This document shows positions 17,995-26,635 of a stretch of 64,000 bases of DNA, one piece after another. The DNA is from Mucilaginibacter sp. PAMB04168 (GTDB lineage: Bacteria; Bacteroidota; Bacteroidia; Sphingobacteriales; Sphingobacteriaceae): positions 744,001 through 808,000 of the forward strand of contig NZ_CP155079.2 in assembly GCF_039634365.2 (NCBI RefSeq). Direction: 5' to 3'. A model generated the notes under the pieces. It was not told the origin of the DNA. It searched no databases and worked only from the letters and a program-made list of their open reading frames with translations. The stretch's first letter is position 1, and each line of letters begins with the position of its first letter. A program made the translations under genes and the position numbers.

Positions 17995-20721
17995 ATGGCT
18001 GTAAAATGGCATATCGTTTATCACAATTTAGCTGTTGCCTTATCAAAATTCTATGATCGTAATCGGGAAAAACCATCTGCGGATTTTTTCTCATTATGCC
18101 TTTCTGATAAAAATTTCATGTCAGTCAATTCGTGGTTGCCACGACTTGCCGAAGATCTAAATGAAACCGGCATGGATCCAATCCAGATTTTTGCCAATAT
18201 CAGTGACCCACACTCGAAGATTGCTCTGAGGACGAGAATGCTGCAATCATTCGGCAAATTGCTAGATATCGAAATCCCTTCTGAAATAGACTTTGCCGGT
18301 TGTCCCACAATGTTTAATATTAAGGTTTCGGCGCGCAGGCCAATGGATGTACAGGACCAGATATGGGAGTTATTGTTTCAGATCATCAAAGAGAAACAAC
18401 AAGCCTTGACACCTGGGCTATTTGGTGCCTTAAAAGGCTGGTATGGTATAAGTATTACCTCATTGACTGTATTCTTCTTTTGGATCGATGCACAGTTTTT
18501 TCTTCCTACAGATCAGCATACCATCAGGTATCTCAAGGGAATGGGACTTGTTAAAGGCCGTCCTAAAAGCTACGCAGATTACATGGAGATTCTGAATAAT
18601 AATAATATTAAGGATTATCCCGGTATAGCTGAACGTGCGTTAATCAGTTCACTACTGAAGTCAGAGGAAAAAAGCGAAACACTTGCTCCTGAAGTTACAG
18701 AATCCCAAGATTTGCCACCGGCTACTCCAATTGAAATAGAATCAACTCCTGTGCCGTCAATATGGGACGGCGGTGATCAAATACAGGGATGCCGGTTGTT
18801 GGCGATAAGACCCTATAAGGATACAGATGAGGATTGGCGTCGGGTGTTAACCAAACGCGGCGAGATCTATTCGTTTTACAAGGCATTTTCCTTTCGTAAA
18901 AGCTATCTGAAATACCATGAGAACAATGACAGCGAGATACTTTATGATCCTTTTAAAGACGTTCCGCTTTATCAGGATGGAAAACTACAGGTTCATATTT
19001 CAGCTGTGGTCGGCGAAAACGGGTCAGGAAAAAGTACACTAATAGAGCTTATTCTGCTGGCGATTAACAATTTTACTACCGTCTACTCGTCGATCAAAAA
19101 CGATCTAATAAGGGTAGAAAAATTATACGTTGATATCTTCTTTATCACTGATACATTATACAAGCTATCCATACAGGGAGATGGCTATTTCCTGAAGCGT
19201 TATGAGCGATCAGGAAATAAGTTTTCTATTATCAAGGATGATACTTTGCTGGAGTTTGATTTTGATCAGTTTTTTTACAGCATCGTCACTAATTACGCTT
19301 TATACGCTCTGAACAGCAATCAGGTCGGCGATTGGGTCAAGAAACTTTTTCACAAAAACGATCAGTATCAGGTTCCCATAAACATCAGTCCGTTCCGGGA
19401 TAAGGGAAATGTTAATATCAATAAAGAGAACGATCTCGTGATTACCAGGTTAGTTGCCAATCTTCTGCTTCCTGTTACCAAAAAGAAGCGTAATGCGGAT
19501 ACGATCAGAAAACTTACCGCAAATAAATCGGCAGAAAAACTTAAACTGAAGCTCGATAAAGCAAAACTGAGCAACCTGTATGAATATCCCGAAAAAAACT
19601 TTATCAAGTTTAATCAAGCAGCCGGTTATTGGAAAACGATACTGTCGCTGATAAAAAAAGAATTTAATATAAAGCCTGATTTGCCGGACGCCCCGCTGAT
19701 AAATGCGGAAGACTATATAGAGGCTGCATGGATGTATCTCCTAAAAAAGATCATCAGTATCTGTCTGACTTATCGTGATTTTAATATTTTCTTCGATGCG
19801 GAAGCGAACACCTTTAATGTTGAACTTTTAGACAGTCTGGTTTTCGAACTTAAAAAACAAAAAAGCCACGTAACCCACAAGTTTTATCAGGTAATCCATT
19901 TTATGAATGATGATCACATGCAACTGATTAAAAATCAGACTGACCTTGACAAAGAAGTTGAATATGATATTGATGAACTGGCTAACACGATAGAAAAAAA
20001 AGTATTAAACGCGAAAGACAACGCAATCAAAACAATTCATTTTGCTCCGCCGGCATTTTTAAAAACGAGCATTTGGCTGACCGGCAATGTGAATCTCAAA
20101 GACCTCAGTTCCGGGGAAAAACAGCGAATTTATTCCGTTAGCTCAGTTGTCTACCATCTGGTTAACATAGATTCAAATGCCGACCAGGATGACCTGGTGC
20201 GCTATCCCTGCGTAAATGTCATTTTTGAAGAAGTTGAATTATACTTTCATCCGGAAATGCAAAGAAATTTTATTAACTACTTTCTTAATTACGTTAATCG
20301 GATTGAGTATGATATTATCAGTTCAATCAATGTAATATTCGTAACACACTCACCATTTATTCTATCTGACATTCCTGCTGATAATATCATTTTTCTCGGA
20401 GATACCGAGCCGGGTATCAAAACCTTTGCTTCTAATATCCACACGATGCTGGCGGAAAGTTTTTTTCTGAAAGACGGGTTCATGGGTGAATATGCAAAGG
20501 ATAAAGTTAATGACCTGATCAATTATCTTATCGATCAAAAGTATACGGGCGACTGGAATGTAAATAATTCGGCGACGGTCATAAATGCCATCGGCGAAAA
20601 ATTACTTAAATCCCGTCTCTTAGATATATACCGAAAAAAGTTTGAAACCCGCAAGAGCCGGGAAGAGAGAATAATGGCATTGTATAATCAAATTCACGCA
20701 ATCGAAAATGAGGAGGATTAA
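17995..20721 (+). CDS. ABC-type ATPase of a Septu-like (PtuA) pair, with extra N-terminal domain
   Basis: A 908-aa protein in two parts. Residues 1-250 form a separate domain with an LTVFFFWIDAQFFLPTDQHT segment near 155-180, similar in pattern to N-terminal domains of some McrB-type restriction ATPases. A Pro/Glu linker (about 225-255) leads to an SMC/OLD-like ATPase: Walker A GENGSGKS at 340-347, signature LSSGEKQR at 704-711, Walker B IFEE ending E745-E746 and switch-region THS at 784-786. The next gene overlaps by 14 bases and encodes an HNH nuclease, the arrangement of Septu PtuA-PtuB. This ATPase is much longer than usual PtuA proteins because of its N-terminal domain and a long insert between the Walker A and signature motifs. 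Confidence 0.8.
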   Translation: MAVKWHIVYHNLAVALSKFYDRNREKPSADFFSLCLSDKNFMSVNSWLPRLAEDLNETGMDPIQIFANISDPHSKIALRTRMLQSFGKLLDIEIPSEIDFAGCPTMFNIKVSARRPMDVQDQIWELLFQIIKEKQQALTPGLFGALKGWYGISITSLTVFFFWIDAQFFLPTDQHTIRYLKGMGLVKGRPKSYADYMEILNNNNIKDYPGIAERALISSLLKSEEKSETLAPEVTESQDLPPATPIEIESTPVPSIWDGGDQIQGCRLLAIRPYKDTDEDWRRVLTKRGEIYSFYKAFSFRKSYLKYHENNDSEILYDPFKDVPLYQDGKLQVHISAVVGENGSGKSTLIELILLAINNFTTVYSSIKNDLIRVEKLYVDIFFITDTLYKLSIQGDGYFLKRYERSGNKFSIIKDDTLLEFDFDQFFYSIVTNYALYALNSNQVGDWVKKLFHKNDQYQVPINISPFRDKGNVNINKENDLVITRLVANLLLPVTKKKRNADTIRKLTANKSAEKLKLKLDKAKLSNLYEYPEKNFIKFNQAAGYWKTILSLIKKEFNIKPDLPDAPLINAEDYIEAAWMYLLKKIISICLTYRDFNIFFDAEANTFNVELLDSLVFELKKQKSHVTHKFYQVIHFMNDDHMQLIKNQTDLDKEVEYDIDELANTIEKKVLNAKDNAIKTIHFAPPAFLKTSIWLTGNVNLKDLSSGEKQRIYSVSSVVYHLVNIDSNADQDDLVRYPCVNVIFEEVELYFHPEMQRNFINYFLNYVNRIEYDIISSINVIFVTHSPFILSDIPADNIIFLGDTEPGIKTFASNIHTMLAESFFLKDGFMGEYAKDKVNDLINYLIDQKYTGDWNVNNSATVINAIGEKLLKSRLLDIYRKKFETRKSREERIMALYNQIHAIENEED

Positions 20722-21685
20722 GACTGATAAGACCTTCGACGATAAGGTCAAAGCCTTCAATAAACAACTTTTTAAAAATCTCCGGAAATTGCCGCTGGCT
20801 AATTTAGAGGGGCTCAGGACAGAAGATGATCTGCAGGAAAAGTATCACATGCCAGCGCAAATTGTAGTTGATTATATAACACATATTGAATCTGAATATA
20901 AACGGATTCTTGCTGCAAATGAGAAAGAAATGAAGACTCTTATCGGGGAATTCGATGATATTCTCGCGGGCACGGTAATCTCAACTCCATTTCACGAAGC
21001 AGTGACCGCCGCAATGCGTTATGACGCGATCAGGGCTAAGGAATATCCGGAATTCATCAGAAAACACAATGTCAAAACTTGCTGCTACTGTCATTCGCAA
21101 TCAACCATCGTTTTTAATAAACTGGCAGATGGCAGTATCAAAGCCCTTTTTGAATTAGATCATAAATACCCAAAATCACAATATCCATTTCTGGCCACAT
21201 CGTTTTACAACCTTTACCCGATTTGCGGCAACTGTAACTCTTCCAAGAGTGATAAACCGTCAGATTTTGAATTATATACAGAAACGGACAATCTGGATAT
21301 TTTGTCATTCGGCATTGAGGATATAAGTATAGCTAAATATTGGCAACATAACGATCCCGCTGAACTGAAGGTTACGGTAACACCACTACCTGGCCAGGAA
21401 GCGCTCTGCGAAACCTACCTTCCGATGTTTCTGATCAAAGAAGTTTACAACATGCAGCTCGATATCGCGGAAGAACTTGTCGTAAAAACGAAAATCTATA
21501 ATGACGAGTATAAAGACGTGCTAGCAAAGAATTTCAAAAGTGTCTTTTCAGATACCTCGATGATCAATCGCCTGATCATCGGGAATTATGATAAACCGGA
21601 AGAAATGATGATGCGGCCCACCGCTAAGTTCGTCCAGGAAATTGCCCGGGACATAGGTTTGATACCTAAACTGCCGAAAAAATGA
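20708..21685 (+). CDS. HNH endonuclease, PtuB-like partner of the ATPase
   Basis: A 325-aa protein with an HNH core at residues 125-180: zinc cysteines C125/C126 and C128, the LDHKYPKS strand with D151-H152, and the second zinc pair C173-x2-C176 followed by NSSKSDK. H152 would be the general base of a metal-dependent nuclease. An N-terminal helical region of 120 residues and a C-terminal region of 140 residues flank it. It overlaps the ATPase gene by 14 bases, so the ATPase and nuclease should be made together. In Septu systems the ATPase controls an HNH nuclease that degrades nucleic acid after phage infection; the same role is inferred here. Confidence 0.82.
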   Translation: MRRIKTDKTFDDKVKAFNKQLFKNLRKLPLANLEGLRTEDDLQEKYHMPAQIVVDYITHIESEYKRILAANEKEMKTLIGEFDDILAGTVISTPFHEAVTAAMRYDAIRAKEYPEFIRKHNVKTCCYCHSQSTIVFNKLADGSIKALFELDHKYPKSQYPFLATSFYNLYPICGNCNSSKSDKPSDFELYTETDNLDILSFGIEDISIAKYWQHNDPAELKVTVTPLPGQEALCETYLPMFLIKEVYNMQLDIAEELVVKTKIYNDEYKDVLAKNFKSVFSDTSMINRLIIGNYDKPEEMMMRPTAKFVQEIARDIGLIPKLPKK

Positions 21686-21692
21686 TCCATGT

Positions 21693-21723
21693 TTATTACT
21701 GGCAAAATAAAAAGCAGTAATAA
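21693..21723 (+). repeat. Stem-loop between the HNH gene and the third gene
   Basis: Perfect 9-bp arms TTATTACTG (21693-21701) and CAGTAATAA (21715-21723) with a 13-base A-rich loop, placed 8 bases after the HNH stop and 33 bases before the next start. There is no U-run behind it, so it is more likely to protect or attenuate the transcript than to end it. Confidence 0.4.
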
Positions 21724-21756
21724 GTTTGTATAACCAATTTTTAAATTCCCAAAAAC

Positions 21757-23493
21757 ATGAGTAACCTGGCATTAAGGCAGATGGCGGAATTGCGGATACT
21801 ATATCCAGAATACGGCAATCTCGATTATAAAGAACTATTGAAAGGCATCAGCAAGGAGACATTAATAAAGTTCGCCACCATGTTGATTGGTAAAAACATC
21901 TTTTATAAGGAGCCGCCGGAAAATAATGCAATTATTGATGAATGGTTCAGTGACGGCAACCGTTTGTTCGGCGATGATATGCTTGCACGTATCAAAGCTT
22001 ACGAGGCGAAAACTGGTAGCCAGCTGTCGATCGTTTACAATATTTCGTTACTGAAAGTATTGCAAGCCGGCCTGGAACTGAATGAGGCGAAGGATCAACC
22101 GCTAAAATCGGATGCACAGGCCGAAATCGACCTGATGATGGCGTTATTAGTACTCAACCAGAATGAAGATTGCAACCATACCAAGGATTCGGAAAAGCTT
22201 AAAGAAATGTTCGACGAAGAGCTGCATCTTTCTGCACTGATGCTGAACTATGGTTTTGCAACCCAAGATATCACGAACTTCGATCTTAAAGTTTATACGA
22301 TAAATCAGATCATCAAATTCTTACTACTGTTCCTGTTTCTTGAGACGAACGAGATAGGAAAACAGCTGATCGAAAGGTTTTGCAAATACTATGGGTTCAC
22401 TAAATGGCAGGAGTATATTCTTGCTGTATTTCCTATCGTTTTGCCATGGGTAGAACAACAAAAAGCAGGTGCCGTAGATATCGTTCTTGAAAAAAATGAC
22501 AGGTATGACGATAACCTGCAATTCCTGACCAAATTTGCATTGAGCGATTATGCAGAGATCGACGACAAGGATTATATCAAATTGAGAGAAAAGCCTCTTA
22601 TTCAGCTTGATGAAACTACTTTTCGTGCCATCCATCCGATTTTCGTAGCGGACAAGATTTATAAAGGGCAATTTTTCCTGCTGAAAAAACTGAATGATGA
22701 AGCCCCGCCGCTGTCCGGAAACTTCAGGCAATGGTTTACGACTAATTTTTCAGAAGGATATTGCTTTGCCGAACTTATTCGATATGCTTTTCCAGGTGCT
22801 GACGCGGTTTTCTTTGATCATGAATTACAGGACAAAGGAGTTGTCGGGCCGCCAGATGGCTACATCCGCTTTGGTAACGATCTTTGTCTTCTGGAAAATA
22901 AGGATATCCTTATTGGAGCAGCGATAAAAGAATCGTATGACCTCGAAGCTCTGTTGAAAGAGCTTAAAAAGAAATTGCTGCTCGAAGGTACAAGGCCAGT
23001 CGGTATAGGACAATTGGTTACCAATATCAGAAAATTGCTGGATGGCACCAATAACTTTGACGAAGGGTTTTCAGACACGGACACCAATATTTATCCGCTG
23101 ATCGTGTTGCATGATCCGATGTTCGATACGCCCGGCTTGAACAAGATATTAAATGATCTTATGCAAAAGGAGCTGACAAAGCTAAAAGATGATGGATTGA
23201 ATACAGACAGAGTAAAACCGCTTACGCTTGTGAATATTGACACATTAATTCAGGTAGCTCCAAGCCTCGCAGATGGCCGAGTAAACCTGAAGGAGTTACT
23301 GGATCATTTTGCGCTTAATATGACGAGCAAGCCGGATCCGGCAAAACATACCGCAGAACAAGCCGAACAGATTTACGGCAATTCAACGCTACCATTCAGT
23401 GTCGTAGCTTATAATTACATGCAGGGACGGTTTAGCGGAACTTGGCACTCGGAAGCATTAATGGCTAAATTACTGGCGAAGGCCGCAATTTAG
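21757..23493 (+). CDS. Large protein with PD-(D/E)xK-like motif, third gene of the ATPase-HNH block
   Basis: A 578-aa protein I do not recognise as a named family. Residues 366-382 read PDGYIRFGNDLCLLENK, in which D367 and E380-x-K382 sit on two predicted strands 12 residues apart, the spacing of a PD-(D/E)xK nuclease core. A Phe/Tyr-rich stretch precedes it (AVFFDHEL). The first 300 residues are helical and Leu-rich, with a hydrophobic run near 187-200 (IIKFLLLFLFLET) that is probably a buried helix. The gene follows the HNH gene by 71 bases on the same strand. It may be a second nuclease or effector of the same system; the nuclease call is inference from one motif. Confidence 0.65.
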   Translation: MSNLALRQMAELRILYPEYGNLDYKELLKGISKETLIKFATMLIGKNIFYKEPPENNAIIDEWFSDGNRLFGDDMLARIKAYEAKTGSQLSIVYNISLLKVLQAGLELNEAKDQPLKSDAQAEIDLMMALLVLNQNEDCNHTKDSEKLKEMFDEELHLSALMLNYGFATQDITNFDLKVYTINQIIKFLLLFLFLETNEIGKQLIERFCKYYGFTKWQEYILAVFPIVLPWVEQQKAGAVDIVLEKNDRYDDNLQFLTKFALSDYAEIDDKDYIKLREKPLIQLDETTFRAIHPIFVADKIYKGQFFLLKKLNDEAPPLSGNFRQWFTTNFSEGYCFAELIRYAFPGADAVFFDHELQDKGVVGPPDGYIRFGNDLCLLENKDILIGAAIKESYDLEALLKELKKKLLLEGTRPVGIGQLVTNIRKLLDGTNNFDEGFSDTDTNIYPLIVLHDPMFDTPGLNKILNDLMQKELTKLKDDGLNTDRVKPLTLVNIDTLIQVAPSLADGRVNLKELLDHFALNMTSKPDPAKHTAEQAEQIYGNSTLPFSVVAYNYMQGRFSGTWHSEALMAKLLAKAAI

Positions 23494-24258
23494 ATTATTA
23501 ATCCTACAATCCGCCATGACAGGATTGGCAACGTTTTTTCGTTACCTATTTGCAAGACTATTAAAACGCGCTCACAAACCTGTCAATTATGGCAGCGAAC
23601 TTACAACAGATTATATATAGGGCTAATATTAGCCAAGATAATTGGTGCATATTCGTATAAAAATTGAAAATTCGTGGAGCTTTTACTTTTGTTAAGCGGG
23701 CGTTAAATGATCAAGATTTGTAATTTATATAAAAAGCCAAGCTAATAAATCGACTAACGGATTTAAGTAAACTCTACGGCAACAAAAGGTCTGAGTCAAG
23801 TCTACAGTAGAGTTCTGAAAAGCGCAGAAGTTAAGTTTGAGTGCGAAGACGGAGCGAATTATGCCTCAAGACGGGTACCTTAATGTAAAAAATAGAATTT
23901 ACTTAGTTTCATCCCTTAATAAGTACTGCCAATAAAGCATAACTGAACATTATCAATTGCTTAATCAAACGCAGAGAGTTCTGTTGCTCTTTTATTGATA
24001 TGCCTAGTAAAAAGATTGTAAATGCATCATTGAACTCTAACTTCGATGTGTTAATTTATCATGCGTTAGACCCCATGAAATGCATGCTAAAACGCTAAAT
24101 ATAGTGGCCAAAACCAGCTATAAAACCAACTTCCATTGAAATTTATATACTATAAGCTTCTGGTACTTATTTAATTGCTTAAATTATTTCGGAAAAGTTA
24201 TTGACTTGTAATGTTTGCCTAACGTTTTAGAAAGCTTTGCTGACAAAGCGGAGGGATA
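23494..24258. other. 765-base AT-rich gap between defence cargo and recombinase module
   Basis: No supported gene on either strand. A weak terminator-like element, CAATCC (23507-23512) with GGATTG (23522-23527) and six T residues at 23533-23538, follows the last defence gene. The remainder shows no clear repeat, no tRNA-like fold and no open frame with plausible composition. It may hold a small RNA or be remnant sequence. Confidence 0.5.
23507..23538 (+). terminator. Weak candidate terminator after the 578-aa gene
   Basis: A 6-bp stem (23507-23512 with 23522-23527) with a 9-base loop, then T6 at 23533-23538, starting 14 bases after the stop codon. The stem is short, so confidence is limited. 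Confidence 0.35.
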
Positions 24259-24411
24259 ATGTTAAAGAATAGAAAATCACTAACACCTGAGGAAGTTGTC
24301 GAAATTCTTAGAAGGAATGGTGAATTGTTGACTATACAAGAAGCAAAGTCAATCTTGGAATTCCTAAAGAACTTAGCTAAATTAGCATTAGAGCAATATT
24401 TTGAAAGATGA
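24259..24411 (+). CDS. 50-aa protein coupled to the serine recombinase
   Basis: Encodes MLKNRKSLTPEEVVEILRRN and continues for 30 more residues (ending LALEQYFER). It overlaps the recombinase start by ATGA at 24408-24411, so the two are translationally coupled. Short proteins with a TPEE(V/A)-x-x-ILRRNG start and a Leu-rich helical end are common ahead of recombinases in Bacteroidota, from memory. It is helical throughout and may be a recombination directionality or accessory factor; its function is not established. Confidence 0.7.
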   Translation: MLKNRKSLTPEEVVEILRRNGELLTIQEAKSILEFLKNLAKLALEQYFER

Positions 24412-25964
24412 AAGCGGCTTATTTATACATCAGGGTTAGTACAGATGAACAAGCAGATAAAGGATATTCACAACGCTGGCAAGAGGAAACTTTAAGACGA
24501 TACTGTACAATTAATAACATTCAAATCCTGGAAGTTGTAATGGAAGACCATTCTGCCAAAAACTTCATCCGACCGGCTTGGAAACAACTTTTAACTGAGT
24601 TGAAAAAGAAAAAAGGAAGAGTCAACCTTATCCTCTTTACTAAATGGGATCGGTTCAGTAGGAATACCGGCGATGCGTATGGTATGATCAATACCTTAGC
24701 CAAATTAGGCACAGAAGCGCAGGCAATCGAACAACCGTTGGATCTGAGTATTCCAGAAAATAAGATGATGCTTGCCTTTTATCTTGCCGCTCCGGAGGTT
24801 GAAAATGACAGAAGGGCGTTGAATACGTTTGTTGGTATGCGACGTGCCAGAAAGGAAGGCCGTTTTATGGGTGTGGCCCCTTTAGGCTTTGTAAATAAGA
24901 TCACAGAATCTGGGAAAAAATATATCGATATTAAAGAACCCGAAGCTGGCATTATGCGGTGGGTATTTGAACAGTTAGCCGAAGGGCAATATGCTGCTGA
25001 CCATGTCAGAAAGCAAGCTAACAAGAAGGGACTAAAATGTGGCAGCGCACATTTTTGGAATATCATTCGCAATCCGGTTTACTGCGGTCGCATAGAGGTT
25101 GCTCCCTATAAGGATGAAGAGCGTTATTTTGCGCAAGGTCAACACGAGGGTATAATTTCAGAAGACCTGTTTTATAGGGTACAGGACGTGCTCAATGGAA
25201 GAACAAAGGGCACTTGCGGTCCCAAAATGGTTTCGGTTGATAAGTTGCCGTTAAGGGGCTTGATAATTTGTCCTGAATGTGGCAGGATGCTTACTGGTAG
25301 TTCATCAAAAGGGTATAGCACCTATTATACTTATTACCATTGTCAATCTCGTTGCAAAACAAGATACCGCGCAGAAGATGCTAATGATAAATTTGAGCAG
25401 GTCCTGAGAAAGTTAGAAATAAAACCGGGTAGAGCTGAGATCTTTGAAAATGAGCTTTTGGTACTATATAATGCCCAATACAGAAATGGCAATGGAGCAC
25501 GAAAACATGTCCTAGAACAAATCAGTGCCATCAATGTGCGTCTTGGTAACGCTAAAAAGAAATATTACAACGAGGAAACGGATGTAACGGAGTACCGTAA
25601 ATACAAGGCTGAATGCGAAGCAGAAATAGAAAAGCTCGAAGCAAGACTCATGGAACTGGCTAATGGTGCCCAAAAGATAGATTCACTGTTGAAAAAAGCC
25701 ATTGGCAACCTGCAAAAGCTGATTCTTTATTGGAACGACTTTGATTCGATGGGAAAAAGGCGGTTGGTTAATTCGGTTTTCCCTGGAAAATTAAATTTTG
25801 ACGGAAGCACTTATCGAACTGCTCGGCTTAACGAAGTGATAGAGCTCATCTACCTAAATACCAAGGATTTACAAGCGAAAAAAAAGCAGGAAAATGAGGT
25901 GTTTTCTCATCTTCCTGCTTCAGTAGCGGGGAGCAGGATCGAACTGCCGACCTTAGGGTTATGA
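24408..25964 (+). CDS. Large serine recombinase (integrase) of the island, frame running into tRNA-Met
   Basis: A 518-aa protein with the three parts of large serine recombinases: an N-terminal resolvase domain (YIRVSTDEQ, nucleophile S11, then R-rich catalytic region to about 150), a recombinase domain, and a zinc-ribbon (CPECGRML... C-x3-C, about 287-325) followed by a coiled coil (about 370-440). It cuts and rejoins both attachment sites through a phosphoserine link. The last 26 residues are unusual: they are read from the terminator hairpin of the neighbouring tRNA and from the tRNA 3' half itself, with the stop just before the anticodon. Integration at a tRNA 3' end, with the gene reaching into attR, would explain this. 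Confidence 0.9.
   Translation: MKAAYLYIRVSTDEQADKGYSQRWQEETLRRYCTINNIQILEVVMEDHSAKNFIRPAWKQLLTELKKKKGRVNLILFTKWDRFSRNTGDAYGMINTLAKLGTEAQAIEQPLDLSIPENKMMLAFYLAAPEVENDRRALNTFVGMRRARKEGRFMGVAPLGFVNKITESGKKYIDIKEPEAGIMRWVFEQLAEGQYAADHVRKQANKKGLKCGSAHFWNIIRNPVYCGRIEVAPYKDEERYFAQGQHEGIISEDLFYRVQDVLNGRTKGTCGPKMVSVDKLPLRGLIICPECGRMLTGSSSKGYSTYYTYYHCQSRCKTRYRAEDANDKFEQVLRKLEIKPGRAEIFENELLVLYNAQYRNGNGARKHVLEQISAINVRLGNAKKKYYNEETDVTEYRKYKAECEAEIEKLEARLMELANGAQKIDSLLKKAIGNLQKLILYWNDFDSMGKRRLVNSVFPGKLNFDGSTYRTARLNEVIELIYLNTKDLQAKKKQENEVFSHLPASVAGSRIELPTLGL
25878..25920 (-). terminator. Rho-independent terminator of tRNA-Met, inside the recombinase frame
   Basis: Read on the minus strand, 15-base arms (25906-25920 with 25884-25898, one mismatch) around a 7-base loop are followed by eight T residues (complement of A8 at 25878-25885). 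This is a textbook intrinsic terminator placed 4 bases after the tRNA 3' end. It lies wholly within the recombinase coding sequence on the other strand. Confidence 0.85.
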
Positions 25965-25997
25965 ATCCTACGCTCTAACCATCTGAGCTACCCCGCC
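25924..25997 (-). tRNA. tRNA-Met (anticodon CAT)
   Basis: The minus strand folds into a full cloverleaf of 74 bases. The acceptor stem is GGCGGGG with CCCCGCT (first pair G-T), the D arm GCTC/GAGC, the anticodon loop TTCATAA, and the T arm GGCAG-TTCGATC-CTGCT. CCA is not encoded. The anticodon stem TAGGA/CCCTA has an A31-C39 mismatch next to the loop, which is unusual. The gene is the integration target of the island: its 3' half is on the island side. CAT could also be read by tRNA-Ile2 after lysidine modification, but the G1-T72 acceptor and general likeness favour elongator Met. Confidence 0.88.
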
Positions 25998-26135
25998 GTA
26001 TAAGTTGTATCCACTTTCCGGTCAGGCCTAAAAGGACTTCCTAAAAAGGTTTGCAAATATAGGATAAATTACTTTTCTTTAGAAAAAATGTTAAAATTTG
26101 AAGTTCAGCCTTCAAACCGCCTGTAAACCTGATAT

Positions 26136-26516
26136 ATGTCCGACAAGAAAAAGTTTCACCTGGAGTATGAGATCAAATCATCCCCGCGCATTTTATTTAA
26201 TTTTTTAAGCGAAGCCAACGGACTTACACAATGGTTTGCCGATAAAGTAAGTTTCAGCAACCAGATTTACACCTTTACTTGGGATGATGAGGAGCAGAAA
26301 GCCAAGTTACTAGGCATAAAAGAAAATAAGTTTGTACGTTTCCGCTGGCTGGACGATGATCCGCAGTGCTATTTTGAAATGGAAATTGTACAGGATGAAC
26401 TTACCAATGATGTGGCCCTCAGCATAACCGATTTTGCCACCGAAGATACTATTGCCGAGCGCAAACTTATCTGGAATAACCAGATAGATTATCTTATTGG
26501 CGTAATAGGCGCCTAA
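26136..26516 (+). CDS. START-like domain (SRPBCC fold) protein
   Basis: A 126-aa cytosolic protein matching the Bacteroidota START-like family. The N-terminus KFHLEYEIKSSPRILFNFLSE leads into TQWFADKV, the pattern of AHSA1/SRPBCC-fold proteins (S-P-x-x-(L/V)-(F/Y)-x-x-(L/I)-x-x-x-x-x-L-x-x-W). These bind hydrophobic ligands or act as chaperone-like cofactors; this particular family has no assigned ligand. It stands just outside the island and precedes the LptF/G-family gene by 119 bases. Confidence 0.8.
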   Translation: MSDKKKFHLEYEIKSSPRILFNFLSEANGLTQWFADKVSFSNQIYTFTWDDEEQKAKLLGIKENKFVRFRWLDDDPQCYFEMEIVQDELTNDVALSITDFATEDTIAERKLIWNNQIDYLIGVIGA

Positions 26517-26635
26517 AACCAGCCTCTTTATTAAGCACCTTATACCTATAATAATGAACGCCGCTTTAGCGTTTACAGGTACGCCTTTGCCCGTACTGTA
26601 GCTAAGTAACAGGTATAAATGCTTAACTTTACACC

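Noticed and set aside
17995..24258. Retron (ATPase-HNH effectors occur in some retrons)
   Set aside because: No reverse transcriptase gene and no msr/msd-like structure were found next to the pair.
1..25997. Prophage or ICE
   Set aside because: No capsid, tail, portal or type IV secretion genes; only mobilisation genes and a recombinase are present.
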